IMG/VR virus record: IMGVR_UViG_3300020721_000009
Location: 1-62,137 of that record
Source of the DNA: a virus
Length of the DNA stretch: 62,137 bases
Reading direction: 5' to 3' (one strand)
The stretch's first letter is position 1; every line of letters starts with the position of its first letter. The translations under genes were made by a program, and so were the position numbers. Below, one piece after another: positions 1 through 9,900 of this stretch. Below the pieces are notes generated by a model. That model had not been told where the DNA came from. It did no database searches and saw only the letters and a program-made list of their open reading frames with translations.

Positions 1-112
1 CTGTTGTTAAATTAACCCCAGATTGTAATGTCAATGGTGCTTGTGTAGCTGTGCCAGCTGGTAAGTTTAGCCCCGTTCTTACCAGAAATTGTCTATTAGT
101 TGATGACATCAT
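1..112 (-). CDS. Partial virion/fibre-type protein (N-terminus only)
   Basis: The open frame begins at an ATG at 112-110 and runs off the left edge of the window, so only about 37 residues are visible (starting MMSSTNRQFLVRTGLN). A ribosome binding site GGAG lies just upstream, and a GATAAATA late promoter lies 18 bases before the ATG. A second ATG follows at 109, so the true start could be one codon later. The gene follows three large fibre-like genes on the same strand. By context and the polar, beta-rich composition I infer another structural or fibre protein, but no domain can be named from this fragment. Confidence 0.6.
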   Translation of the reverse strand, partial: MMSSTNRQFLVRTGLNLPAGTATQAPLTLQSGVNLTT

Positions 113-130
113 TTGTCTCCGTTATTGTAA

Positions 131-138
131 TATTTATC
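131..138 (-). promoter_or_regulatory. T4-type late promoter (GATAAATA)
   Basis: On the minus strand the octamer GATAAATA differs at one base from the T4 late consensus TATAAATA. It lies 18 bases before the ATG of the partial gene. The TAA stop codon of the upstream 1313-aa gene is positions 3-5 of the octamer. Confidence 0.6.
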
Positions 139-3100
139 CATAAAACCTAAATAATGACACTTGTAGATTTAAATTAGCAGGATTTCCAGTGCTTCCAGGG
201 TCTGGTGTTAATATTAAATTAACAGTCCCACTAACTATTTCTGCAGTAAAAGTTCCAAGTATAGAATCACTTGTATATTCAATACCATATTCACTTATGT
301 AAATGTTAATCCCATCTTGAACAATCAATAAATCTTGTCCAGTAATGTATCCATTATCTAAATCTTTGATTTTAATTATATATTTTGCAATATCTGCACT
401 AGTTGATAAAAATGAATCTACTATAGTTGCACCAGTTATTGGGTCTGATGTAAGATTAGGAACAGCCACAGATACAGTTGTGTGATACTTATCTGAAGTA
501 ACAATTGAAAATTGCCCAGTTGCTGGCGTAACTGCACCTATAGCAGTATTATTAATAGTTCCACCATTGAAATTTACATTATCACTAGATAAATTTGCAC
601 TTATAGTTCCAATATTTCCAGTTACAACATTGTTTCCATCAACTGCAATACTTTCTAACACAGTAAACGCACCAATTGATTGATTATAGCCAAAGAAACC
701 TTGTTTGCTCAATAATACCTGTGATGGAGTTAATGGATATACACCTGCATCTAATGTAATTCCAATATCTAATGTAAATGTAGTTGTTGCTACTGATGAA
801 ATTTTCCAATAATTTTCAAGATTTGATGGTGTTATTGGTCCTTTTAAAAATAGATAATCGTTTGTTGTTATGTTAAGAGAATTAACAGTAACACCCATAT
901 TTAAAGTTACTAACGTAACATTAGTTGTTCCATCGCTTGTTAATTCAATAGATGTAATATATGATGAAATATCAATGTTAGAAATATATTCAACACCAGT
1001 ATCATGGTCAACCGACGTTGTTCTACCAATAGGTCCTAATTGGATTATTGAATTTTCAACTTCTAACGATCCACTTGCATATAAATTTGCAGTAGTAACT
1101 AATCCATTATCAATTGTTAATGATAAGTTTTGATTTGGTGAAAACTTAATTGCGCCAGCTGCACCATTCGTAGAATAAGTAGTAAAAGTTGTATCAGCAA
1201 GATTTGAAGAACTATGTGAAGTACTAATTTCTAATCTATTAGTACTAGCATATCCTATAGATAATGATGGTGATAATGTATATGATGAATCATATAAACT
1301 TACATTTGATGCCAATTCTGTGATATTAGTTTGATTTCCATCTTGAATTAATCCATATATACTTGTAAAAAACCCAGCATACCATTTACTTGATAATGTT
1401 CCAAAACTAATACCATTAGCAGTTTCTGGAATAATACTTCCAGTACCAGTTACACCTAATTTTAAATTATCATTTAATTGAGTATTTCGTATTGTATTAC
1501 CATTAATTAGTATTTGATCAACTTGTAAAGAGGTTAATGTTCCCAAACTAGTGATATTAGGCTGTGCTGCATTTATTACATCATAAGAATGGTCAGCAGT
1601 ACCAACTAAATCACCGTAGAATGAACCAGCAGCATGAACACTTTCACCAACAAATACATTCTTAGCAATACCTACACCACCAGAAATCTGTAACGCACCA
1701 GTTAAAGATGGATCTAATGCAGTTGGTGATGAACTATCAACTGTTGATGTTATTTTAGTGACACCAGAACCAGAAGTTGACAAGTTTATGTCAACATTAG
1801 TTGCTGTATTAATAACATTAGCAGTAAAATAAAAATCTGCAATATGTGCATCTGTATACGATATTGTAGCAGTTGCCAGTGAATCAACATATGCTTTTGT
1901 TGCAGCATCTTGTGGATTAGTTGGGTCAGCTAAGTTAATAATTTTATGGTCAGTAATATCAATAGAACCAGTTCCATCGGGAACTAATTTTATATTTTCA
2001 TTTAAATTGTAACTAGTTATAGTATTAGAAGTAAATATTAAATCGTTTATTCTAACAGTACCAGTAACTATTCCACCACCAGTTAATGGTAAATAGTTGT
2101 TTTGTAAATAAGTAGCTACGGCATATTGTGTTGGTGCAGTAAATGGATCAATGAATCCATTACTTGCAATTAATCCAGTATCATTACTTATTTCTTTTAA
2201 CTGAACACCGGATGGTACTCCATCTCTAACTAATGGGCCAATAGCACCAAGGTTAGCTAAATTAAATTCACTTGCATTTAATGTTGAAGTATTGGTTATT
2301 AAGTCGATTGAAAATACATCACCAATTTTATATACACCACGTTCATTCATACTAGTGTAATAAACTTTTCCGTAATTTGTTTCACTTACTTCATGTATTG
2401 GATTTGGCACGCCACCATTTGCAGATAACGCATTATAAGTGATCCCAGAACCAACGTATTTGAATAAATGGTTATTTGCAGTAATTATACTGTCATAATA
2501 AAAGTTTACTGCAGTATCTAAAATAACATAATATATATTTGGACTTATTTTAACATTAGATGCGGTACCAATCAATGACGTTGCAGCTGTTATAAGATAT
2601 TTACCAGAATGCCCATCTACACTTACTAATGTACTGTTTATAGGTTGCTCAATAAGACTCCCAATAGTAAATGCCGATATACCTGTTAAACTAGCTTGTG
2701 CCGACGCTGGTGTTATATTAGTTCCACTGATATTTACTGATGGGATTTCGGTATAACCAGTTCCATAACTTGAAAATGTTAATCCAGTAAGTTCACCATT
2801 AACTATATCAGCGGTTGCTGATGCAACAGTTCCAGTAAATAACAATGTTACATTATTATTGTCAACAGAAACCCCAGGCGTGTTATGAGTTGGAGGTGTT
2901 ACCCCAAATGTTCCATTGCCTGTTATTGCTGTAACAAAATATAAATTATCACCATAATAATATTGTGAATGTAATGTAACCGCTAACCCAGCTTGCCAAA
3001 TGTTTCCAAATGTAACTGTTGGTGAAACATATCCAGAACCTGGATCTGAAACTGACACTGAAGAAATACTACTGAATAATGATTCTCCAACCAACCCAGA

Positions 3101-4075
3101 TAAATATGGTGCTCCATAAAAGCTATTACTAACTAATCCATAATCACCGCATTCAGTTGTACAAGAGTTTATATCTAATACTGCACCATTTTCAGCATCA
3201 AAACTTCTTGAACAAAACTGTGTATTACTAGCAGTAACATGAACAGTAACATTATTAGTTGCTAAAATTCCAATACCACCTTGGTTTATAGCAGTAAAGT
3301 TTTCAACCAATACTGAATTTACTAATGATAAATTTGAAAATGCAAGACCATCAATTTTAATACCACCACCAGCACCAGTTGGATTTATTCGTTTACCAGT
3401 TATAGAAACTTGACTATCTAATAATGGAAGTGATCCTGGGGTTATTGCTACATTTTGTACAGTTACTAATGGAACAAACAATGTCCCATCATTCAAAAAT
3501 GGACCAGTTACACTAGAGCAGTTTTTAATTAATGGTTGTTGATTGAAAGTTACACCTGATGTTAAGTTAAATGCAAAATTTGGGGCGGCATGGTTCTTAA
3601 CTGTCACACTAACTACAGTTGAACCACTATTTAAATAAAATACACCGTAGGTACCATTCTGTGGTATAACTATAACATTATTATCCTGACCCATAATAGT
3701 TACATTTGCTGGAATCATTAATGGATTATTTTCTGAATATACCCCACCAAATACCATAATTGTGGTACCAGGTATTGAAACACTTATTGCTGATGCAATT
3801 GATTGTTTTGGGGTAGATATAGACGTTCCAGAATTACTATCATTACCATTTTTTGCCACAAAAATAACATTTTGTGTTGGTGCTGTGGCAGATATAATAG
3901 CACTTTGTGGCAACCATGAAGTTGTTCCATCCAAGTGTCCTATTAAAATACTATCATTAATAGCAGGTGTTCCCAATGAAGGTTGAGCTTGTGATAATGA
4001 TACGTATTGATATCTTGTTACTGTTAATTGCGTTGACGGTGTTACCGCCTGTCTTCCACTTAATAAACTAGGCAT
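134..4075 (-). CDS. Large tail fibre/appendage protein with pectin-lyase-like beta-helix (1313 aa)
   Basis: Residues about 68-330 look like a right-handed beta-helix of the pectin-lyase type. The region opens with a VAKNGNDSNSGTS segment and a TIMVFGGVYSENNPL strand, typical of DUF1565-like phage fibre domains. Two GxGY modules follow (around GSGYVSPTVTFG and GTGYTEIPSVNISG). After them comes a segment also found at the C-terminus of the 1389-aa protein (FKYVGSGITYNALSA; compare FEYVGAGTNYSALPQ). The C-terminal half has fibre motifs such as NPQDAATKAYVDS and GTLTSL. The start overlaps the stop of the 953-aa gene by 8 bases, which suggests translational coupling. A host-binding or long-fibre role is inferred. 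There is no catalytic evidence that the beta-helix degrades polysaccharide. Confidence 0.7.
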   Translation of the reverse strand: MPSLLSGRQAVTPSTQLTVTRYQYVSLSQAQPSLGTPAINDSILIGHLDGTTSWLPQSAIISATAPTQNVIFVAKNGNDSNSGTSISTPKQSIASAISVSIPGTTIMVFGGVYSENNPLMIPANVTIMGQDNNVIVIPQNGTYGVFYLNSGSTVVSVTVKNHAAPNFAFNLTSGVTFNQQPLIKNCSSVTGPFLNDGTLFVPLVTVQNVAITPGSLPLLDSQVSITGKRINPTGAGGGIKIDGLAFSNLSLVNSVLVENFTAINQGGIGILATNNVTVHVTASNTQFCSRSFDAENGAVLDINSCTTECGDYGLVSNSFYGAPYLSGLVGESLFSSISSVSVSDPGSGYVSPTVTFGNIWQAGLAVTLHSQYYYGDNLYFVTAITGNGTFGVTPPTHNTPGVSVDNNNVTLLFTGTVASATADIVNGELTGLTFSSYGTGYTEIPSVNISGTNITPASAQASLTGISAFTIGSLIEQPINSTLVSVDGHSGKYLITAATSLIGTASNVKISPNIYYVILDTAVNFYYDSIITANNHLFKYVGSGITYNALSANGGVPNPIHEVSETNYGKVYYTSMNERGVYKIGDVFSIDLITNTSTLNASEFNLANLGAIGPLVRDGVPSGVQLKEISNDTGLIASNGFIDPFTAPTQYAVATYLQNNYLPLTGGGIVTGTVRINDLIFTSNTITSYNLNENIKLVPDGTGSIDITDHKIINLADPTNPQDAATKAYVDSLATATISYTDAHIADFYFTANVINTATNVDINLSTSGSGVTKITSTVDSSSPTALDPSLTGALQISGGVGIAKNVFVGESVHAAGSFYGDLVGTADHSYDVINAAQPNITSLGTLTSLQVDQILINGNTIRNTQLNDNLKLGVTGTGSIIPETANGISFGTLSSKWYAGFFTSIYGLIQDGNQTNITELASNVSLYDSSYTLSPSLSIGYASTNRLEISTSHSSSNLADTTFTTYSTNGAAGAIKFSPNQNLSLTIDNGLVTTANLYASGSLEVENSIIQLGPIGRTTSVDHDTGVEYISNIDISSYITSIELTSDGTTNVTLVTLNMGVTVNSLNITTNDYLFLKGPITPSNLENYWKISSVATTTFTLDIGITLDAGVYPLTPSQVLLSKQGFFGYNQSIGAFTVLESIAVDGNNVVTGNIGTISANLSSDNVNFNGGTINNTAIGAVTPATGQFSIVTSDKYHTTVSVAVPNLTSDPITGATIVDSFLSTSADIAKYIIKIKDLDNGYITGQDLLIVQDGINIYISEYGIEYTSDSILGTFTAEIVSGTVNLILTPDPGSTGNPANLNLQVSLFRFYG

Positions 4076-6929
4076 TTGCGGTCTCTAATATGCTAAGAGT
4101 AACTTTTAAACCTTGTGATTCACTGGCATAAGCTACTATACTATCGAAGCTTTCGATAATCATTTTTCCTTGAATTAATGTTGCTGCATCATTCGGCGGT
4201 ATAGAATAATTTTTAACTATTTCTGTAACCGTATTTGGTGCTTGATATCCATTTAATGTAGCTGGATCTGGAAACACTGGCAAGTTCCGGTAATGTGCAA
4301 ATGTTATATTAATATTTCTATCAGTAACATTTGATACTTGTGCCATTAATACAATCGCAGTTACTCCAGGAGGAGCGGTATATATTTTGGTAGTATTAGG
4401 TGATGTTAATTCATTCATATACCCAATTATTTCAGCTACAATATAATCTTTGTTTGTCATTAATATATTGTATGCATTTACATAATCCATATTTGTATTA
4501 AGTGTTCCTATATCAATTGGAACTCTAGATGGTGCAGCAGATGGACCATTATTAATAATAGTTGTCAATGTTCCAATAAGATCAGATACATTAGTAACAA
4601 TAGTATTCAAGTTAGTTGTTGGAGTTAATAAATTTATATCCTGAACAACTTCAGTTTGATATGGTGCTTTTAAATAATTACTGCCATTTTGAGAATTTTT
4701 TATATATAATTGTGTTAATGGCAAGTTTTTTATAACACTAGACATAACAATATTCATGTAATTATAAGCATTTATTGTATCTGTTTTTTCAGCAGCAACC
4801 ACTGAAGTAGTAGCTGAATTTGTAAAATAGTATACCCCTGCTTGAATTGCTTGTCTATTTGATGTATGTGTGCTATCAGAATACAATAAATCAAAGTTAA
4901 TACAGTCAACGATAAAGCCAATATCTCTATAGCAATAATTAGTATTATCATAAACATCATTATTTGGATATCTAAATCCAACATTTGCAGTTCCAGTACC
5001 AGTTCCAGGTTGTCCTACTGCAGCAGTAAATGTCATTCCTGGTGCATATGTAACATTAGTTGTACCAGCAATTAAGTTCCATTGTAAATTTGTGGTATTG
5101 CCAAGTGTTTCAATAGTGTATACAGTACCAGCTATAAAATATCCAGCTTTTACTGTATTATATTTTATTGTAGTATTAAGATATGCAATAACTTCTGCTT
5201 TAATAAACTCTTTATTAGCTAATAATATATTAGCAGCATACTGAACATTAGTATTCAATGATGCTGTTAAACTAATTGGTTCTGGAGCAGGTGCAACAAC
5301 TGGTCCATTTTGTATAATATTTGTAATAAGATCAATGTTATATGCAACAGCAGCTGTTTCAGTTGTAGTTCCATATTCAGTGTACACTACCTGTGGTACA
5401 TTTGTTTGATATATTTCAGCAATTGGTTGACCTTCGATTATATTACCAACCAAAGATTTCATAAATGTATATGCCGAGATTGATTCTGAAATTTCATCTG
5501 CTTTAACTGCCGTTCCTGATCCACCATTACCACCAGATAAACTACCAGTATTAGTTGCAACAAATAATGTTCCAGCTGAATTGTTTGATGCACCGATTGC
5601 TACGAAATTAGTATTACCAGGATCAACAATAATATAAGCAGACCCTATATCAAACGACCCATCATTAACAATAGTTCCAGTTGAAATAGAACTAGTAGTT
5701 GATGAAAAACCATAATAATATGATCCAGCTTGAAGAGATTGACGATTTCCACCATAAATTAAATCAAATGAAATACAATCAATAATATATGACATATCAC
5801 GATAGCATTTATCAGAATCATATGTAAATGCAGTTGAGAATGGAGCAGCATTTAATCCGTTTTGGTTATTAATCCAAGATATTATTTCTGATTGAATAAA
5901 ATTTTTGTTTAACTGTAGTAATGTATATGCATTTAAAATTAATTCATCAGTTGTAATATCTCCATTTGGAACTATTGCATTAGTTACATTTGATGGGATA
6001 GTTGCTCCATCAATAAGAACACTAGATGTGCCACTAGAAATAATATTAGTTATATTAGTCATCAATTTTAGTAATGTTGTTTGACTAGATTGACTGGCAA
6101 CCAATGATTGATTTATAACTTGTGCTGTTTTATTTCCACCACTCGCAGGATATGTTTGATTCAATACTACTGCTGAAATCACATCTTTTGCATGATTTAA
6201 TGCTGCTTGGGTTTGGCTTGTTTCATTTGGGATTGTAGTTCCATCTTGAAGCCAATATTGTAATCCAGCAAAAGTAGATTGTGAACTACCAGAAAATAAC
6301 AAATCAAATGCTAATGAATCAACAATTAATCCAGTATCTCTTGCACATTTTACTTGGTCATATACGTATCCAGCATTGAACATGCTGTTTACATACGCAA
6401 CAACTTCAGTTTGTAAAAATACTTTATTTGCTTCAAGAATAGCTGCTGCATAAATTATGCCAGTATCTGTTGTTGTTTGAAATCCGGTATCAGTAATTAT
6501 TCCAGTATTTGAAACAATTTTATTAGTTGTTCCAGCAGTTCCATTTTTAATAATGTCCATTATTAATTCAAATTCAGAATCTATTACAGCAACTGCTGCA
6601 TCAGAACCTGCTGCTAAACTTGTATTTTGTGAAACATTATTTCCAACAGATTTTATAACTGTTTGATTTTTTACTAATTTTTTTGAAACTTCTTTTGCGT
6701 GTTCTAATGCTGATAATGTTTGAAATATTTCACCTGGAATTTCTGTGACTCCTTGTGACCAGTATTGAACAGCGGCAAATGCTGTTTGTGTATTACCACC
6801 AAAGAGTAAATCAAATGCAATAGAATCAATTATTAATCCAGTATCCCTGGAACATTTTGCTTGATTATACTTTAGTGTTGTTAAAACAGCCGTTTTTGTT
6901 TTAAACGTATTTAATGGTATTAATGCCAT
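4068..6929 (-). CDS. Virion structural protein with four RD-x-FDLL repeats (953 aa)
   Basis: Four long repeats begin near residues 21, 190, 370 and 660. Each opens with Y-x(3)-K/Y-C-x-RD-x(3)-II/VD-x-I/L-x-FDL and continues through GGN-Q and A-x-Y-Y/W motifs into a helical segment ending near NKxFIxxEVIAYIN. Two copies of an FIxG-xYTI module are inserted, one within repeat 3 (about 426-475) and one just before repeat 4 (about 596-650). The C-terminal 100 residues form a separate beta-rich domain beginning near KIYTAPPGVTAIVLMAQV. The ribosome binding site AGAGGA sits 8 bases before the ATG. The gene lies 13 bases after the 1389-aa gene, which carries three copies of the same repeat. I infer an appendage or fibre component; the exact role is unknown. 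Confidence 0.65.
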   Translation of the reverse strand: MALIPLNTFKTKTAVLTTLKYNQAKCSRDTGLIIDSIAFDLLFGGNTQTAFAAVQYWSQGVTEIPGEIFQTLSALEHAKEVSKKLVKNQTVIKSVGNNVSQNTSLAAGSDAAVAVIDSEFELIMDIIKNGTAGTTNKIVSNTGIITDTGFQTTTDTGIIYAAAILEANKVFLQTEVVAYVNSMFNAGYVYDQVKCARDTGLIVDSLAFDLLFSGSSQSTFAGLQYWLQDGTTIPNETSQTQAALNHAKDVISAVVLNQTYPASGGNKTAQVINQSLVASQSSQTTLLKLMTNITNIISSGTSSVLIDGATIPSNVTNAIVPNGDITTDELILNAYTLLQLNKNFIQSEIISWINNQNGLNAAPFSTAFTYDSDKCYRDMSYIIDCISFDLIYGGNRQSLQAGSYYYGFSSTTSSISTGTIVNDGSFDIGSAYIIVDPGNTNFVAIGASNNSAGTLFVATNTGSLSGGNGGSGTAVKADEISESISAYTFMKSLVGNIIEGQPIAEIYQTNVPQVVYTEYGTTTETAAVAYNIDLITNIIQNGPVVAPAPEPISLTASLNTNVQYAANILLANKEFIKAEVIAYLNTTIKYNTVKAGYFIAGTVYTIETLGNTTNLQWNLIAGTTNVTYAPGMTFTAAVGQPGTGTGTANVGFRYPNNDVYDNTNYCYRDIGFIVDCINFDLLYSDSTHTSNRQAIQAGVYYFTNSATTSVVAAEKTDTINAYNYMNIVMSSVIKNLPLTQLYIKNSQNGSNYLKAPYQTEVVQDINLLTPTTNLNTIVTNVSDLIGTLTTIINNGPSAAPSRVPIDIGTLNTNMDYVNAYNILMTNKDYIVAEIIGYMNELTSPNTTKIYTAPPGVTAIVLMAQVSNVTDRNINITFAHYRNLPVFPDPATLNGYQAPNTVTEIVKNYSIPPNDAATLIQGKMIIESFDSIVAYASESQGLKVTLSILETANA
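4980..5144 (-). repeat. FIxG-YTI module copy in the 953-aa protein
   Basis: This encodes about 55 residues of the dispersed module (AGYFIAGTVYTIETLG to GTGTGTANVGF). It interrupts the junction between repeat 3 and repeat 4 of the host protein. Its closest relatives in the window are the copies at 54660-54827 and 58476-58646, which share an NTT/TTN-x(2)-W-N-x-I-x-GTT core. Confidence 0.65.
5505..5654 (-). repeat. Degenerate FIxG-YTI module copy in the 953-aa protein
   Basis: Residues about 426-475 (FDIGSAYIIVDPGNTNFVAIG to GSGTAV) align by eye with the dispersed module. The opening strand is altered and there is a glycine-rich insertion before the GSGTA end. Confidence 0.5.
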
Positions 6930-6942
6930 GTGTTAAATCCTC

Positions 6943-9900
6943 TTAACCTTCAATTGCTAATATAAACGGAGTCATTTCTGCAAATAAACTTTTTTGGAAT
7001 GTTCTTCCGCTTAGAACACCCGTTGCTTGACTGATCACTAACCCTGGACCTATTCTAAAGTCTCCATTTTGGTCAGTAGATGTAAAAAATACTTTTCCAC
7101 CATCTAACATATTTACCTCATTTGGCTGATTAGGGTCAAGTCTTCCTACTTGTGGTAATGCACTATAATTTGTTCCAGCACCAACATATTCAAATAAGTA
7201 TCCAGATGCTGACATATAACTTCTTTGGTAAAAGTTAACGATAGAACCATCAGGAATTAAGTTATAATTTGTAACATTATCTTCTAATTGTACAATATGA
7301 TATGTGCCTGGCCGTGAATAATACGACAATCCAGAATATACTGCATTATAATTAACACCATTACCACTGATTAAATCATATGCCACATTAATACAAATTA
7401 ATTTTACATCTCTTCTACATTTACTTTTTTTATAATCTAATTGGTACCAATTGCTGCCGTATGAAGCAATTGATATTTGATTTTGAATATATGCATAAAT
7501 TTCTTCCACGCAGAACTCTAGATTAGCAAGTATTAATTGTGCAGCATCCCCAGCACCTTTTGTTGGAACACCTTTTGATACCAATGTTATTCCAATATGA
7601 CTTACTATTTCAGCATCACTATACTGATGTAAAGTTGATGTAAGATCTGATGTTATTGAATCGCTTCCTTTTAATATCGTAATAATGTTATCAATTAATC
7701 CAGTTCCAGGTATTGTAACACCACCAGATGTGCTAACACCTGTATAAATTAGATCAATAGCAGTTTGTCCGTCATATGCAACATTAAAATTTTGTGGTAC
7801 AATAGTTTGCAAACTAGTTATAGGAGCATTTTGAACTATACTTTGTAATAGTCCAGCTAAAATTTCTAATGATTGAATTTCTGGATTAGCACTATCAGAT
7901 GACCCATCTATTGATATTGGTGTAATTTGTTTTTGAGGTAGAATCAACCCACCTAAAACAATAGGTGTTATACCATCTGATTTTAATGATGGGTTATTTG
8001 ATATCTTACTTGATAAAATAGTATAATATGCATTACCACAAGAAAACAAAGTAAAAAAGCTAGGATTATTAATATCACCACCAGATTGTGTTATAGGCTT
8101 ACTTAAGTATACTGTTTGTGGACCTAAATCTGTAATGGTTGTTCCTGTTTGTAAATAACTAATATTTGTTACTAAATCTTTATCACTACCATATTGATCA
8201 TGCAAATATAATGCTTGTCCAATAAACATATCAGATACATCAATTCCAGTTATTGTTAAATCGCCTTCTGTAATAGTAGAAAAAGTAACTGTTGCTGTTA
8301 AGAATCCAGGTTTATTTTGTGCATTTACATAAGTTGGTTCAGGAATAACTTCCATCATTAACGAAATATGAGGTCTATATTGAGTATCAGGAACAAATAC
8401 ACACAACTGTTGTTTGTAAGGGAAAAATCCTGATGGATAATATTGGTTAACACCAAATGAATTAGATACCGGATCATATGCAAAACCTGATGGGTTATAT
8501 ATTGTTCCAGAGAATTCTCTAGGGCCATATCCTTTGGCAATCATACAATAAGTACCAAAGTTAGCATTAGAGTTTGTAATAGATGCAATACCACCGTTGT
8601 CAGCTTGAACTGCGATAGAACTAAAGATTGTAAATACTGATACTAACTGAACATATCCTTTATTTGTTACACGAACACCTCGTCCACCTTGGTTTACCTG
8701 TGTAAAAGCATCAGCAACAAATGATCTAACTGGCGAATTATCAGTAACAACATCACCATCAATTAGCATTCCACCCATTGCACCCCATGGATCACATTTT
8801 CTATTATTCCATCGTTCTGGTATTGTAGATTCTACTACTGGATAAACAGTAGTATAACCAAAATATAATGTAGAATTAATACCAATACCAACGGCTGGGT
8901 TATCTAATGTAATGTCATATATAGCATTTCCATTTCCATCTACTTGTATAAAATTACACGCAGTTACCTTAGTTGATTGTTTAACATTATCAGCACTAAG
9001 TCCAGTTGCATAAAATAATGATGTTCCAATATGCTTTTTATATGCAGCATGTCCATACGCAGGACCATGTTGTATAATATCAGTAAGAATATTAATATTT
9101 CGTTCAATGTATGGTATAGTTATTATACCATTAGACCATGCACTGTTAGTTGTTTGTTGTATTGATGGAGCCCATCCAGGGTTGTATAAAACATTACGAA
9201 CAATACTTTGCATTGCAGTTGAAATTTCATTAATTGCTGCTACGCATACTGTTGTTTCTAAATTAGTTAGGACAGATACATTATCCACATAATATGAAAC
9301 AGCCAAATCAAATGTTCTATAATTACCACCTAGTAATATATCTTGTGAAATAGCATCTATAATATAGCCAACATCTCTTTCACTTTTTGCACTATCATAT
9401 ACAAAAGTTGGGTATTGGTTACTAATAAATGAAGTAATATCGCTTTGAATATATGCTCTATTTGCTTGTAATAACAACTCACCACTGTCTAATCCGAATT
9501 CTGGACCAGTGCTATAATAAATTGTTGGCGTGTTTGCAATATCTAAAATTATTGATTTGATTATATCAATATTAGTATTAAATGGGGTAACTGCGATGTC
9601 TGCATTTTTTAATAATTCTGGTGTATATACTGGAATTCCAAATTTAGCAGTACCAGATCCAGCTCCTTTTCCAGTAGCAACGAAAACAGTTCCGCCGTTA
9701 TTATTAACTGCACCAATTAATCTAAAATCAGTATCAGCTGCATCAACGATTGTATATGTTCTACCAGTAATAAAATATCCAGCATTAACTGTAGTATTAT
9801 CAAATAAATCAATAACTGTACCAGTTCCGTTTGCAGCAGCAACAATACTTGCTACTAATGTTTTAATATAATCTAATCCATTGTTAGTTTGTAGCTCTTG